From Thelephora terrestris (lineage: Eukaryota; Basidiomycota; Agaricomycetes; Thelephorales; Thelephoraceae), in contig WIUZ02000001.1 of NCBI GenBank assembly GCA_015956445.1, positions 2,046,001-2,110,000 on the forward strand: a stretch of DNA of 64,000 bases. The letters run 5' to 3'. Positions 11,787 to 23,400 of the stretch are shown here, one piece after another (within the stretch, counting starts at the first letter, position 1; each line of letters opens with the position of its first letter). The notes below the pieces were generated by a model. The model was not told the DNA's origin. It did not search any database and saw nothing but the letters and a program-made list of their open reading frames with translations. The position numbers and the translations under genes were made by a program.

Positions 11787-14019
11787 ATGCCCCTTCCCGA
11801 GAACACTACAATATCTTTGCACAACCACTCCCGTCCAGGAGATGCCTTACATTCCAAACCCAAGCAGGCCATGTTTTTGAGATTGTCGGCAGAGACACTG
11901 GAGGCGTTGCAAGCGTCACCCGCACCCCAGGTTCACTTCACCTTCGGGAAGCGACCAGTGAGTCCGATTCTCGCCACCCGATCGCCATAGCTAGACCGTC
12001 TGCCTCGCAGTGCATTCAAGTGGGAGACACCTTCTTTCCTACCCAGCCATCTCCCGAGAATGCAGTTCACGATATATACCTCCGCGCCACCTCCGCGAGA
12101 CAGAAGAATCCACCACTCAAGTACTACGCGAAAGTGGTCGGAAAGTTTGTGGTGCACCGCGACCGCCTCGATGAAGTTGGCGATAAGATTGGTCGCACTA
12201 GAAAGGATGCCGAGGAGCTGCGACAACAAAGGAAGATCCAGATGATTGACGAGCCCCCTGCTGATGTCTTGAATGCGGGGAAACGCAAGGACGCCAAACC
12301 CAAGAGACCCGCCCCCACCCCAACTATCAAACGACCCACCCCCACTCCGTCTTCAAATAATCCAAGCCCTGGCATCCCCACACCATCTCTTGGAAGTGAT
12401 TTTCGAAGTAGGCTGATTCAATGCCTCTTAGCCAGCCCTCGCACGACCGAGGAATGCATCAAATTACTCCTTGGGCGCAATCCAAATCCAGATACACGAA
12501 AAGAATTTCTGAAGATGCTCATTGAGGTTTGTGGTGCGGTCCCTCCTGCGTTTCTTTTTCTGAGTGGCACACTTCACAGGTGGCAGATAAACCTCCATCC
12601 AAGAAAAACGCAGACGCTCCGGCATCACAAGTATGGACCTTGAAAACGCAATTCCGGGCAGAAACTCGTTCACGATTAACTACCGGCGAGGTGGAACGGG
12701 TCAGTATGACGCGAAACACCACCCCCACTCATACAGAAGGCCGTCCTTCTCCAATGCCCGCGCCCGAAGTCAAGAAGCCCGCCATGCCTCGAAAAGAGAA
12801 GAAACAGAAGAAGGCGGATACCCCGATATTGGCGAAAGACGAGAGTTCAGGCTCATCATCCAACACCGTGAGAGAAGCTGTAGCTAGTTCGACCAAAACT
12901 GCTCCATCTCCCCTTCCACCCCCAGTAAGGCGGCTGCCTCCCGGTTCCGGTTACAAGGCCAGGGCACCTTCCCCTAGTATTCCCTCCCCAACGACTGCAA
13001 CTATACCTCAGAAACGTCCCCATCTCAATGATGCGACGGAGCGACGTGAACAATCCCGTCTCGCTTCTTCATCCCGCCCATCTCCATCACCTGCACAATT
13101 ACCTTCCAGGCCTAGTCCCGCCCCCTCTATTACGAAACAGATGGCAGGATCACAAAACACCCGCGGGGATGGGCCGCCGGTCAAACGTAAGCGGTTGGAG
13201 GAAGATCCACCCACGGAAACACTTCACACCGCTCGTATACCCAAGAAGCGGAAAGCGGATGACGAACCTCGAGTGTCTTCGAGAGACCAGTCCGCAGTGT
13301 ATGAGGATGGGGAGCTCCCGGAGTCCCCTGTCCCAAAGAAGAGGCCGAAACTCGAGGACAATCCAATCCCCCGCGAGGGCAACCGCGAACGTGAAAGAGA
13401 GCGCGAACGCCCTCGCAATCGCGAGAGGGAACTGAAAACACTTCCTCCCAAACCTACGCGAGCTCACGAGCCTTCTCCTTCCCCTCGAAAGTCTCAGCAA
13501 AGCTCTACTCCCTCAACACAACATAGTCGAGATTCTTCGGAAAGGCCTGCTACCGCTGTGATGGGTACATCCAAGTCCAACAGCGGGAAATTCAAACGCG
13601 GATCCTCGATATACACGACTTCTGATGACGAGATGCCCCTCAAGAAACAGACACAAGCTCCTCAGCCCAAGGCCTCAGCGAACGTCCCCCCTCAGCACAA
13701 GAAGAAGCGCGATCCACAGCCACGACCGCCCCTGCCCTCGGATCCTGCCGGCATCCGTGCTGTATACCGGGAGCGTTATGTGCCATATATCACGACCTAT
13801 GGAAAGGTCGTCGCACAGAAGGCAAAACTGGAAGAAGCTTTGAGCGGTTCTGTAAGTTCCGATATGGACTTGATGGAAGAGGACGAAGTCACGAAGCTTG
13901 CAAATGAGCTGAGGTTGTATCAACGGGAGCTGGAGGTTATAGAAGCTGCGTATAAGAAAGCCGGGGGGCGAGGGAAGCTGGAGCCCGAAAGGATGGGGAG
14001 GTCTTCATCCTCGGACTAG
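11787..14019 (+). CDS. ELL: RNA polymerase II elongation factor ELL
   Basis: Exons 11787-11957, 12011-12526, 12580-14019; 708 residues. The N-terminal about 230 residues resemble the ELL N-terminal domain (FTFGKRP, then GDTFFPTQP and HDIYLRA, followed by a helical region and a winged-helix-like part around LLASPRTTEECIKLLLG). The middle is Lys/Pro/Ser-rich and disordered, with several basic patches such as PVKRKRLEE and PKKRKADD that could be nuclear localisation signals. The C-terminus carries an occludin/ELL-type helical domain (YRERYVPYITTYGKVVAQKA, then ELRLYQRELEVIEAAYKK). ELL stimulates transcript elongation by Pol II in the nucleus, in fungi with an Eaf partner. The assignment is from domain order; N-domain similarity is moderate. 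Confidence 0.75.
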
Positions 14020-14187
14020 GGTTCGAAGGATCTTGGTCGCTCATGCTCAATCCTCATCGCTATTTATTAGCTCACCTGCATCAGTACATATGACAGACAA
14101 CATGACATAGAACATCGTGTACAGTAGGATAGGTTCATCCCGTCTAGATATCCAAAATTGCGTTCCGGGACCTAGCTCAAAAAAGAA

Positions 14188-14281
14188 CTGCCCCGGAGAG
14201 GCTTGAACTCTCGACCTTGTGATGACAACTCAACCGATAGAGATAACAGTCACACGCTCTAGCCAACTGAGCCACGGGGCA
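14188..14281 (-). tRNA. tRNA-Asn (anticodon GTT) with a 20-nt intron
   Basis: On the minus strand the acceptor stem TGCCCCG/CGGGGCA pairs over 7 bp, the D-stem is GCTC/GAGC, and the T-arm is GAGAG-TTCAAGC-CTCTC. The anticodon stem TGTGA/TCACA encloses loop CTGTTAA after removing a 20-nt intron located one base 3' of the anticodon, the canonical position. Anticodon GTT reads asparagine codons. The discriminator is G (14188). A run of six T follows at about 14178-14184, a Pol III terminator. Confidence 0.92.
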
Positions 14282-14392
14282 ATATGCTACTCTCTGCTTA
14301 ATATAAGTAATAAACCAAAAATAAATATATCCAGGTGCCAATGCTTCACACTTCTGCCCAAGTGACGTCTTCCTTTGTCGCTTGCTTTCCTC

Positions 14393-16980
14393 ATGTCGCT
14401 CCCTAGGTCTCGTTTTCTTGCTCGCCCGCTACGTGAAGGCATTGGGTCTTCGTCGGGTCAGACTTCTCGCCAACACACGCGAAATGCCACATCTGAACGG
14501 TATTCCGCAATCCGTAGCTTCTTCAAGCAACAGCATCGACGCGCTTCTCCACCGAAAGATTCGACAATCCTTGTACCTCTCGGATGCCAGGCCTCCTACG
14601 GAACTTCATTCCTCGCTCGGTCGACGTTTTATGCAACAGTGTATTCTGCTCGTGCCTTGCACACGACCAGTACCCTGTTTAAGCAAGGACAACCACCACA
14701 TTCGCTGCGGGCTTCATCGTCCATTCCGACAGCAACTCATGACAGGAAATCAGAAGAATACCATCGGGATGCTAAACACGAAGCGGAAGAAATCGAAGAC
14801 AACAGTCGTGTGCCTAATCATCTTGACAACTATCCTGCATTCTTTCGCCGTCTCGCAATGTCCTTGCCGAATATCCAACGACCGACCAGGGACGACCTAT
14901 TGACAGTCGCAGAGGGGTTTTGGCAGCGTGCTCGCATTCGATTCCGGTGGTTCACAATAAAGTCATTCCGTAAATTCAACGCGGATGACATCTCTGCATT
15001 CGTAACGTGGTTCTTGATGAGCCAAACAATATGGATCCTCGTTGGAACGTGAGTCGCAGTTTCTCTGAAGAATTGCATACCCTTAGGTTGGACCCAGGAC
15101 CACTTTCTTTTCTGTCGTATTCGCGGTCGCGAACAGTCTGCGCCTGCAAGGTCTGTTCTCGTTTGACGATGTGATCCACTTGAGGCTGACTGTCATCGAA
15201 TAAGAGTACGTTGCCCACGCGTTGAGCGATTACCTGACCGCAGAGACTGGTGCCAAGATTATATTCGAATCTGCTATTGTACCCAAGTGGAAAGACTCCC
15301 GGATATCGTTCAAAAATGTTTACGTTGTGCGCCGCCCAACCGTCGCCAGGGACACGCCGCAAAGTGGGGCTAAGCCTACTGCTATCGGCTATGACATTAG
15401 CAATCATCCGCTAGTTCATGGAAATGGGGAAGAGGAGGACGAACCACATCTCCCAAACCTCTCTGAGGAGGTCACACATTATACCCAGTTTGATCTCACG
15501 GTTGATTCCATCGATGTGACTCTCTCGTTGTGGAGATGGTTGGATGGCAAAGGGCTCGTTAAAGATGCCGCGGTCAAGGGTGTTCGTGGGATTGTTGGTG
15601 AGTCGTTCCCTCCTACCTGAGGTCCTTCCTGTTACCTACAAAGGCAGACCGTAGAGCAGTTACTTGGGACCCCGACCACCCATTTGACCCGGCGCTATTC
15701 AGGCATCGTGCACAACCTGGGGACTTCGAACTGGAATCGCTGCAGTTAGAAGACGTTCTCGTTACAGTCTACCAACCAGGGGGATTCCGACCCTATACCG
15801 CATCAATCTTCCGTGCTGATATCCCCACATTCCGGAAGCAATGGATGTTCTATGATTTCCTTTCCGCAGAGAATATTGTGGGTCAGTTCGATAATTGTTT
15901 GTTCAGTCTGCACAAGCCGCAAAGCATCGGACGTACCAATGAACGGGATATGCTTGATGGGAAGTGGGCCCGTATGGTAGGTTCTCCCTACTCAAGATGC
16001 TGATTAGATGCTGATCTTGCTATAGTCTCGCTTCCGCATCGATGGTGTGAACATTGACCACGTTCAGGCGGCTACCACTGAGGGCGGGCCAATGTCCTGG
16101 ATCAAGTCAGGGAAGGTTGATGCAGTTCTTGACATAAAGTTTCCGCACGATACCGAGGAAGATGTCTTTGATGCTATCCTTGGTGAAATCGCAGACGCAA
16201 TCACAACCGCAACGACCTCGCTCTCCCTAAGCGATCGTATCCCGGGTCAGAGGCAGCTGGCCAAACCTCCACTGACCGCTCCTTCTGACGCGGAAGACGA
16301 TGAACAATCACAGAAGGGCCGAAGGTTAACAATCGACATTGACTTGCGATTCAGGGACTTGAAGGCGGCTGTCCCCATCTTCACTAACGATCTGTCATAC
16401 GTAAATAATGCCGCTGTTCGGCCCATCGTCGCATTCATGAAGTAAGTGCATTGCTGTCATACGGTTTCCACTGCGGAGAAAAGAGCTAATCCCTGATTAG
16501 CGCAAACAAGACCCTGATTCCAATCCATTGTAAAGTCATAACGAGTATAGACAATTTTGATGGCTCTTGGACTGTACGTACATCTGCGTTCCACGGTGTG
16601 GCTCACACAATACTGATCGCATGCTCCACCCTGCAGATGTGGGAAAGTGAGTCTACAAAGACGCCGGATTTGTGCCACAAGACACTAACTTTCTCTTCTA
16701 GCTGGATTGATGGATTCTATCGCCATCAAGGTAGGCGTTCGTTCAACGTTTCAGCAGCTGCTCACCTGGCTAACCTGACCAAAAGGTGTATGACGCCATG
16801 GCCTTCCATGTCTCAAACCAGGCAAACACTCCTCACAGGGTCCGAACAGTCGGAATCTGGAGCTTGCAAATGACTGCTAGTGCCTTTCTTTCTACCCTGC
16901 GCACGCTCGTTGATCCACTCGCTGTCCGGCTGCGGGAGATTTACATCGATCCCTCCTCCTTCGATTTAGCATATATTTAA
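14393..16980 (+). CDS. MDM31: Mitochondrial inner-membrane protein of the Mdm31/Mdm32 family
   Basis: Nine exons: 14393-15048, 15098-15150, 15205-15597, 15648-15976, 16026-16441, 16501-16573, 16637-16646, 16702-16730, 16786-16980; 717 residues. The N-terminus is basic and Ser-rich like a mitochondrial presequence. A hydrophobic segment (SQTIWILVGTTTFFSVVFAV) spans exons 1-2. The conserved Mdm31 core follows: FESAIVPKWKDSRISFKNVY, then WDPDHPFDP, GDFELESLQLEDVLVTVYQP, ADIPTFRKQWMFYDFLSAE, MLDGKW, and DFLKA-like RFRDLKAAVPIF, ending with WSLQMTASA. The family acts in inner-membrane organisation, mitochondrial shape and nucleoid inheritance. Exon 7 is only 10 nt. An upstream TTG in frame is ignored in favour of ATG 14393. 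Confidence 0.92.
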
Positions 16981-17146
16981 TGGGACTGTAGATCCATGTC
17001 ACTTAAGAGAACCCTAGTAGACTTTCATCCCACTCAATAGAAACCATCATTCCGTTGAACGCTGCTGCTGAGGTTCGGGCTCAGTGACGGTGATCACAGT
17101 CGGTCGATCATTGAATTTGGCTTTCTGACTTGAACCACGACATTAT

Positions 17147-17967
17147 ATGGCGAAGAAGCAACGCGAAAATGCGCCGCCGAACCCTCATAGCGTCCCGAAC
17201 AGGGAAATTATGCAGAGGTTAAACTTTTTGTACCAAGCGAGCACTTGGTTATCGTCTCTCCCTGCCAGCAAGGGCGATGTGACCCCAACGGCGGAACCCT
17301 CGGTCCCGCCCGTCATATCGTCCGATTCGAAGGGGAAAAAGAAACAGAAACCCAGAGTGCCACCTGTTACTCCTGCATATCTGTCCAGAGCATATGTCAG
17401 CTCTATGAAGGCCATCGGCCGAAAGACTGTGGTGAAGTTGTGAGTTTCTTGACCCCCCCCCCCTGTTCGGCTGGAAGTTTATGACATGTCTGGGGTCTGT
17501 AGGGACCCTTCCGTGAAACGTACGATATGCAAGGGTTGTGATGCCCTCTTGATACCCGGGATGACGGCGATCGTCCGGTCGAAACGTTCGTCTCTGCTAT
17601 CTTATCACGGAATGGACACTCAGAGCGATTGGCCTCTACAGCTTCATCCTCGCACAAAAAGATGGTCAGGCTCTCGTGCGTGAATTGCAAGACTATGCGG
17701 CGGATACCGGCACCACCGATATCGCAGGAAGTTCCAGAGTCTGCTATGCAGGTCGACGGCGTGGAGGTCGAAGGCAAAAGTCGCAAGAGGCCCAAGAGGA
17801 ACGTTGTGTTCAAACGACCGTTTTTCGAACGCCCAGAACACATTTTGTTCCGTGGAAACGAGATGGTCGTAAATACGGACGAGGATATGCCGAGGGAAAC
17901 GGCCCCTCGGGAGTCCGAGCCGGTGAGGATGGAAATCGATGCGGTACCCATACCAATCGATGGTTAG
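17147..17967 (+). CDS. RPR2: Ribonuclease P protein subunit Rpp21/Rpr2
   Basis: Exons 17147-17439, 17503-17585, 17642-17967; 233 residues. The N-terminal helical part (NREIMQRLNFLYQASTWL, then LSRAYVSSMKAIGRKTVVKL) is followed by the four-cysteine zinc site: ICKGCDALLIPG in exon 2 and LSCVNCKTMRRIP in exon 3. This is the Rpr2/Snm1/Rpp21 family, a protein subunit of nuclear RNase P, which removes 5' leaders from pre-tRNAs. The C-terminal 90 residues are basic then acidic and not part of the core fold. Intron 1 contains a run of C next to its 5' site; intron 2 uses the less common 5' site GTTCGT. It lies directly downstream of the MDM31-like gene in the same orientation, 166 bp apart. Confidence 0.88.
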
Positions 17968-18262
17968 AGATGAGGTGGGGTCTTGGGTCGCTGGTATGGG
18001 GTACCTACTAAGAAAATACACCAGACGTCTATATTATGATACAACGAAGATTGCCTTCCTAAGCAGTGTCTGTGTATGCGATAATGAATGAGGTGGACCG
18101 TGATAGGTGGGGTATGGCTATGGTACAAATGTCCCAGAAGGGTCAAGGTATATCCTAGGACACCCAAGAAACTGAGAGGGCAAAGAGAACGTATGGAACT
18201 ATATGAGACAAGAGAGCGTGGCATAGAAAACGTGGAGAAGAAACAAGCGTAGTGTAAGTAAA

Positions 18263-20615
18263 TCACGTCCGTGGTGGAATGTCGAACGCCGAAGCCGAGA
18301 GTTGTTTCCGTCGCAACGGACGTTTCTTCCCCAATACTCCGTCTGGCGGAACTTCTCCCTGCTGAGTCCCGAAGAGCTTTTGATAGATTGGCGAAGTCAT
18401 GGTGGTAACTTTGAGGGAAGGAGAGGGCGTATCTCGCGCGCTCCTCTGAGAAGCGTTTGATTCAGATCCTTCCCCCGGACTACAAAAACGGATTTCGGAG
18501 ACCTCCGACGTCGTCATCGGCACACTCTCCGTTGGCGAAGCTCCACCGGTCTGAGGTCGGAGAGATCGTGAAGACCGTGAAGTCTGTGGGCGGCCTGGGG
18601 AGTGAGGGTGGAGTTCCGCCGACAGTCGTAATTTTGGTATTGGGAGTTGCCGAATGACGGCGGAGAGCGACACTCGCTTCGAGTTTCTGATTTCTGGTCG
18701 CCTGTCGGAATCGCGATTTGACGGAGTGGGGCTGGTCCTGATGATAGGCAGAAGGCGAAGGGAGTCGTGGTTTGTATGGGGGAGAGGTTGCGTGGGATTT
18801 GGTGGTTTTCCCGGACCATCCATCAAAGATGGAGGTCTGGAGGTTGCGTTCATGTCCAGGAAGGAATAGGTCATCGTCCCCCCTTCCTCATTTACCGGTT
18901 GTAGGTCTGGCTCAGTGGGTGCTTGGCAGTTGAGGGAGCTAGGTTCGGGCACTGCTTGCATTGGCGAGATAAGGAGCGAAGGCCGTGGGTCACAAGTGCT
19001 GGTACGATGAGACTGTGGGCGAGGTCCGGAAGGTTTTGGAACGCTACTTCGCCGATTGACACCCGGCGAGGGTGCGTTCCCCGAATCGACCGTTTGGGGA
19101 CTCTGGATACGGGCACTCAGATGCTGATATAGAACCTCTGGTAAGTGAACGATACCATCGCCACTGTTTTCTTTAGTTGGAGACGGTAAAGATGTTGTAG
19201 GTGATCGCGGGAAGGTTGGAGGAGAAGCTCTGGACCACGGACGTGTAGATTGTGGGGTGGAAACCGAGAAAAGTTCGAGCGAAACCTCGCTGACCGGTGA
19301 TTGTGAGGGTTTGCGTCGTTGGTCTGGACTACCGGGATGGATGTCAAGAACCTCAGTGATGTCGTAACCTTTGTGAATACTGGGTTCGATAAACGTGAAG
19401 TCCCTCTTGTTCCCCCTCCGCCGACGGCGCCAGAGGGTGAAACCAATGATGGGGAAGACGACCACTCCTAGAAATATACCGACGACGATCCCTGCGATGG
19501 CACCCTTGGAAATTCCAGCGGCAGAGGGTGAACTGTGGAAGGAGCTGTAGGTAATCCTGACATGTCAAAAAAGGCGGGAGTACTTGCATTGGCATCCCTG
19601 AAACGGATGTGGTGTTGATGTACCCGATGGCGAGAAAGCTATTCTCTGCGTTCGTGATGATCAAGGAGTGGGTACGCCCAGGATCAAGTCCAGTGGTGTA
19701 AAACAACACAGCGCCTTCTTCCCATATGGACTGTGCAGTATATTGTGTCGTCTCTCCATCAAGCGTAACGTTGTAAGTACCGGCAATGGTGTCTCGGAGG
19801 CCAAACACAGACACGGCAGTTCCTACTCGAACGATATCAGCTGGGATGGTGGAGAGGGATGGACAAACGTCATTTACCGTTAAACGTCAGCTGCGCTGTA
19901 TCCCCCAACTGATCCGTCACGTGGAACTGGCTTTCGGGAGCAATGACAGTGCTTTGAAACGTCGACCACAGGCCTTCATATACAATCATGGCGTTGTCAA
20001 CCGTCACCGACTGGACTGTCAAACTGACAGCAAATGAATAATCGGTGGCAACGGCTTTTTTTTCGCATTGACCCACTCATTCAAGTTGGCCACTTCAACG
20101 GCGCTGGTGATCACCGCTCTTTCAAACGCGATAAATGAAGATGGCGACGAGGAGGTGTTCGCAGTCAGGGTGACCGTGTATGTGTCGAGTGGCAGGTTCG
20201 AGAAAGAGGCGAGGAGATTCGAGCTGGGGCCGACCATCACGTCGCCGGAACCGCTGCCACCGTTTTTGCGATCCAAACTGACCTCGAACGCAGCGAGGGT
20301 TGCATTCCCATAGAGATCAATCCCGATGCCTGGGGTGGGGGGTCAATCGATCGAAAATCCTGACGCGAAAGATTTTCGAGGGAGTGGGAATGGAGGCGCA
20401 CCGAACCAGGTTATAGAGAAGAAACTGCCGTTCTCTGAGGATATCTGCAAACCCGTACCGTCACCGGCCTGGCCCGGAGTGGAAGGAAAACCGGAATTTG
20501 TGAAGTAGGTAGTCCAGCCTGAGGTTGCGTCTTGGGCGATAACATTAGGGGAGAAGGGGTGGTAGGTTATGGTGGGGGAAGTGCTACCGATCCCAAGCTG
20601 AAAGGCAACGGCCAT
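18263..20615 (-). CDS. Single-pass membrane protein with extracellular domain and long cytoplasmic tail
   Basis: Exons 20615-20402, 20329-20077, 20023-19878, 19822-19588, 19544-18263; about 709 residues. The extracellular part holds two copies of a beta-rich motif, WFGIGIDLYGNA and FNGTAVSVFGLRDTI, each followed by a YxVxxD-like strand. This is the pattern of a large basidiomycete family of surface proteins. One transmembrane helix (AIAGIVVGIFLGVVVFPIIG) is followed by Arg-rich RRRRRG and a Ser/Pro-rich cytoplasmic tail of about 370 residues. The 19587-19545 intron appears to be GC-AG (GCAAGT). The N-terminus is uncertain: the ATG at 20615 is the first in frame, but a good acceptor (TTGCCTTTCAG) just downstream suggests an unseen upstream exon carrying a signal peptide. 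A sensor or adhesion role is possible but unproven. Confidence 0.7.
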
Positions 20616-20945
20616 ACATGCGTCGGACGGGAAAACAAGCAAGAGAGGGAAGGCAGGCTTCGGGCATTTGTGAGGACATTCGCCGCTCTGTATTTATCGT
20701 AGTAAACGCTTTTCCGGATGACCGGAAGTTCATTGGGAGGCCCAACTGATATCACCATACCGACCGCGGCAGAGAATATCTGGTGACGGCCATCAAACCG
20801 CACTTGATGCAATAGCGTTCGCTGGGATTATCCCCCTCGGTTTCAGGTCGCTGCCCTCTTTGGTTTATTCAGTCCTGGGAGCAATTCGGTCTAAAAGAAG
20901 TCCCACTCCTCCCTCGAGTCGCCCAGACCTTCCCACGCTACTTGA
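20616..20945. other. Divergent promoter region
   Basis: 330 bp between the receptor-like gene and the Mg-chelatase-like gene. It may hide the first (signal peptide) exon of the minus-strand gene; a minus-strand frame near 20650 reads PAFPLLLVFPS, hydrophobic, but has no ATG in frame. Nothing else is recognised. Confidence 0.35.
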
Positions 20946-22559
20946 ATGAGCTCAAACGATCCCCAGAAAATAGTGTATGCCTCGGCGAGAAACCTGGTCA
21001 CCGACGGCTTCTACCCCCTCCTCCTCTCCAACGTACACGATGCAGCTCCGGATCTCCCCTTGGATCCGGTCATCTTCCGCTCTTTGCTACTCTCCATCCT
21101 GGCATCCGGAAGCACGAACCTCCTCCTCAGGACCTCCGAAGACGATGTTTCTCTCGTTCAGAACATCACTGCCCTGGTGAGTACCACCCCGCTTAGGCGG
21201 ACGCCACGTATCAACCCCGTGGGCCGATCGGGGATCCATCTGCTGATAATCATCAATTTAGACTCTATCTAAAGTGTTTGGATACCCCACGCAGAAAGTT
21301 AGGATCAGGTCCAAACACTCTCCTGCGGGCATTTTGCACTCTTTGTTCTTGAGTGACAAACCACCATCTCGCAGATCTGCTGGACGTCGGCCCGGTCGAA
21401 ACATCCTCCGTACCTCTTCCGAACCAGGCGAGCTGCCCCTCTCGACCCCCCTCAGCAAGGACAACAGTTTTGACGGGACGCCAATCAGACAAAACGTCTT
21501 GGAGCGCCGCCCTCAACTCAGAACACATGAGCTACACACAGATCCACAAATCTCCAGTGACTTTGACATGGCTTCCATCGTGTCCTCTGACAGTTCGTCA
21601 CTCCCAAAAGCTGTCGTCGTCACCGGATTGGAATTCGCTGGGACTCCTGCCCAGCGCACCCTCCTTCAGGCGCTCTCCGACCAATCGTTCGTCTTGGAGG
21701 ATGATCCAGAAACCGTCTGGAAACTGCCGCCAGAGTTCATGATCGTTTATGTGTGCGTCAACGATGCCTGGGAGCGTCCCAAGATACACCCGTCGCTTGT
21801 AAGTGGCGTTCTCTCTGTCAATTTGACCACTGCGTAACTGATTGGAACAATCATCAGCTAGACCGCTTTGCTATGAGCGTCAGTGTTCTTCCGAGCATGT
21901 CAACCCGTCAGTCCATTTCCCTCCCTCGCTCAGACACCCAAGCACCGCCCATCAATCCATCACCCATAATTTCTCCTTCTGATATCTCATATTTGCGTTC
22001 TTTCTCCGTATACGTCAGTCCCTCGCTATCCTTATACGTAGATGAATTGTTCACGGCCGCACGCCACCACCACGAGCTGGATGGAACCTTGTTGACCTCT
22101 CGGGCCCACAAGGATGCGGAATCGCTAATCCGGGTTCAGCGATTGCTTTCCGGAGACAGCACTTCTACAGAGCTGATCCGGTCGGTTGAGACGGATGATG
22201 AGGAACACTCGGACGAATCTATCGATCCGGACAACGATCTATCTGATACAGCACAGTCGCTCGACCACAACAGCCGGCGTATGGAGAAGAGAGCAACTCT
22301 GTCGGAAGACGGACCGGGTTCCGTGGGGGATACCGGCGACACGCCCCAGCTGGAGTCGCAGAGGTTGGATGTGTCGGAAGTGGATATCGCGAGGATTCTT
22401 CCTCGGGTGCTGACCCACCGACTGCGATCTAGGGATGGGCCAGACCATGAAATCCTTTCAAGCGCCGTGTTCCCAGCTGCGCTGACTGGATCAGACAGGG
22501 TTGAATCCCACCGGAGGACCGTCAAGGAGATCCTGGTTCAGATCATTGGGGAAACATGA
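20946..22559 (+). CDS. Fungal magnesium-chelatase-like AAA protein
   Basis: Exons 20946-21176, 21262-21798, 21858-22559; 489 residues. The segment KAVVVTGLEFAGTPAQRTLL resembles a Walker B/sensor 1 region of MCM/Mg-chelatase-type AAA modules. It is followed by WERPKIHPSLLDRFAMS, the arginine-finger-like region of that group, and a helical C-terminal part (VDIARILPRVLTHRLRSRDG). No P-loop (GxxxxGKT) is visible, so nucleotide binding is doubtful. Similar proteins are found across fungi without chlorophyll synthesis, and their role is not established. The middle (about residues 110-180) and residues 300-400 are Ser/Asp-rich and look disordered. It is divergent from the receptor-like gene. Confidence 0.5.
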
Positions 22560-22883
22560 ACGCACGCGCTTGTTAGTCAGCGCTCGGTGGTGCACCAGGT
22601 CACTTCTGGGAATGACCGTGGTCACGGACTCTCACTTACGGCTGCGTAATTCAACCCAGATACTTGCTAACCGTTGTATTTGAGTAAGCGCGCAACGAAC
22701 TGCAGTGCTGAGGGCGCCCACCAAGGAGAGTGACTCGTCATGATAGCCTCACGTGCGATTGAGAATTGTGACGCCACCGCCGTTTGTAATCGCTGGGCGG
22801 ACCTATATATACCCGTTGCAGGTAGGCAAGTAACAGGTACCATCCTTATCCATCATCTCATCTCATCGCTCCTCTCGACCGTC
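22560..22883. other. Intergenic region with thioredoxin promoter
   Basis: 324 bp. Contains a clear TATA element at 22804-22811 ahead of the thioredoxin gene. No other gene seen. Confidence 0.6.
22804..22811 (+). promoter_or_regulatory. TATA box of thioredoxin gene
   Basis: TATATATA lies 73 bp before the thioredoxin ATG, in a position usual for a strongly expressed fungal gene. Confidence 0.6.
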
Positions 22884-23400
22884 ATGCCCTACACTGAAAT
22901 CACCTCCCTCGCTCAGTACAAGGAGATTGTGGGTTCATGTTATCATCGCTGCCTGAGATCTCTAAAGAATTCACTTTGAATCGCCACTTCTTTGGCCAAA
23001 CCATAATCAGACCGAAGGGGACAAGCCCGCCGTCATTGACTTTTGGGCAGATTGGTGCGGTCCGTGCAGAGTCATTGGAAAGCCCTACGAAGAACTCTCC
23101 GTGAAGTTCCCAGAAGTCGGGTTCTACAAGGTCAATGTCGACGACCGTGCAGACATCTCCAAAGAAGCTGGTATCACAGCTGTGAGTATTACTATCGCCA
23201 AATCCGTAGCCGCGGTTTTGACACTTGGTTCAGATGCCTACTTTCCTTGGCTTCAAGAATGGAAGGGAACTAAAAGATGAAAAAGTCATTGGTGCCGACC
23301 GTCAGCAGTTGGAGGTCGGTTTCTCCTCTCCTTGACGTGGGCGTGATGTGCGATTTCTGACGGCTCCCTCCAGAGACTTGTCAACGCATTGGCCTCTTAA
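22884..23400 (+). CDS. TRX1: Thioredoxin
   Basis: Four exons: 22884-22928, 23011-23181, 23234-23314, 23374-23400; 107 residues, the usual cytosolic thioredoxin length. The redox centre FWADWCGPC places the active cysteines at 31 and 34, followed by the conserved GITAMPTFLGFKNG with the cis-proline. No targeting peptide precedes it, so it should act in the cytosol as a disulfide reductant for ribonucleotide reductase, peroxiredoxins and similar clients, recycled by thioredoxin reductase. The last exon is 27 nt. Confidence 0.95.
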
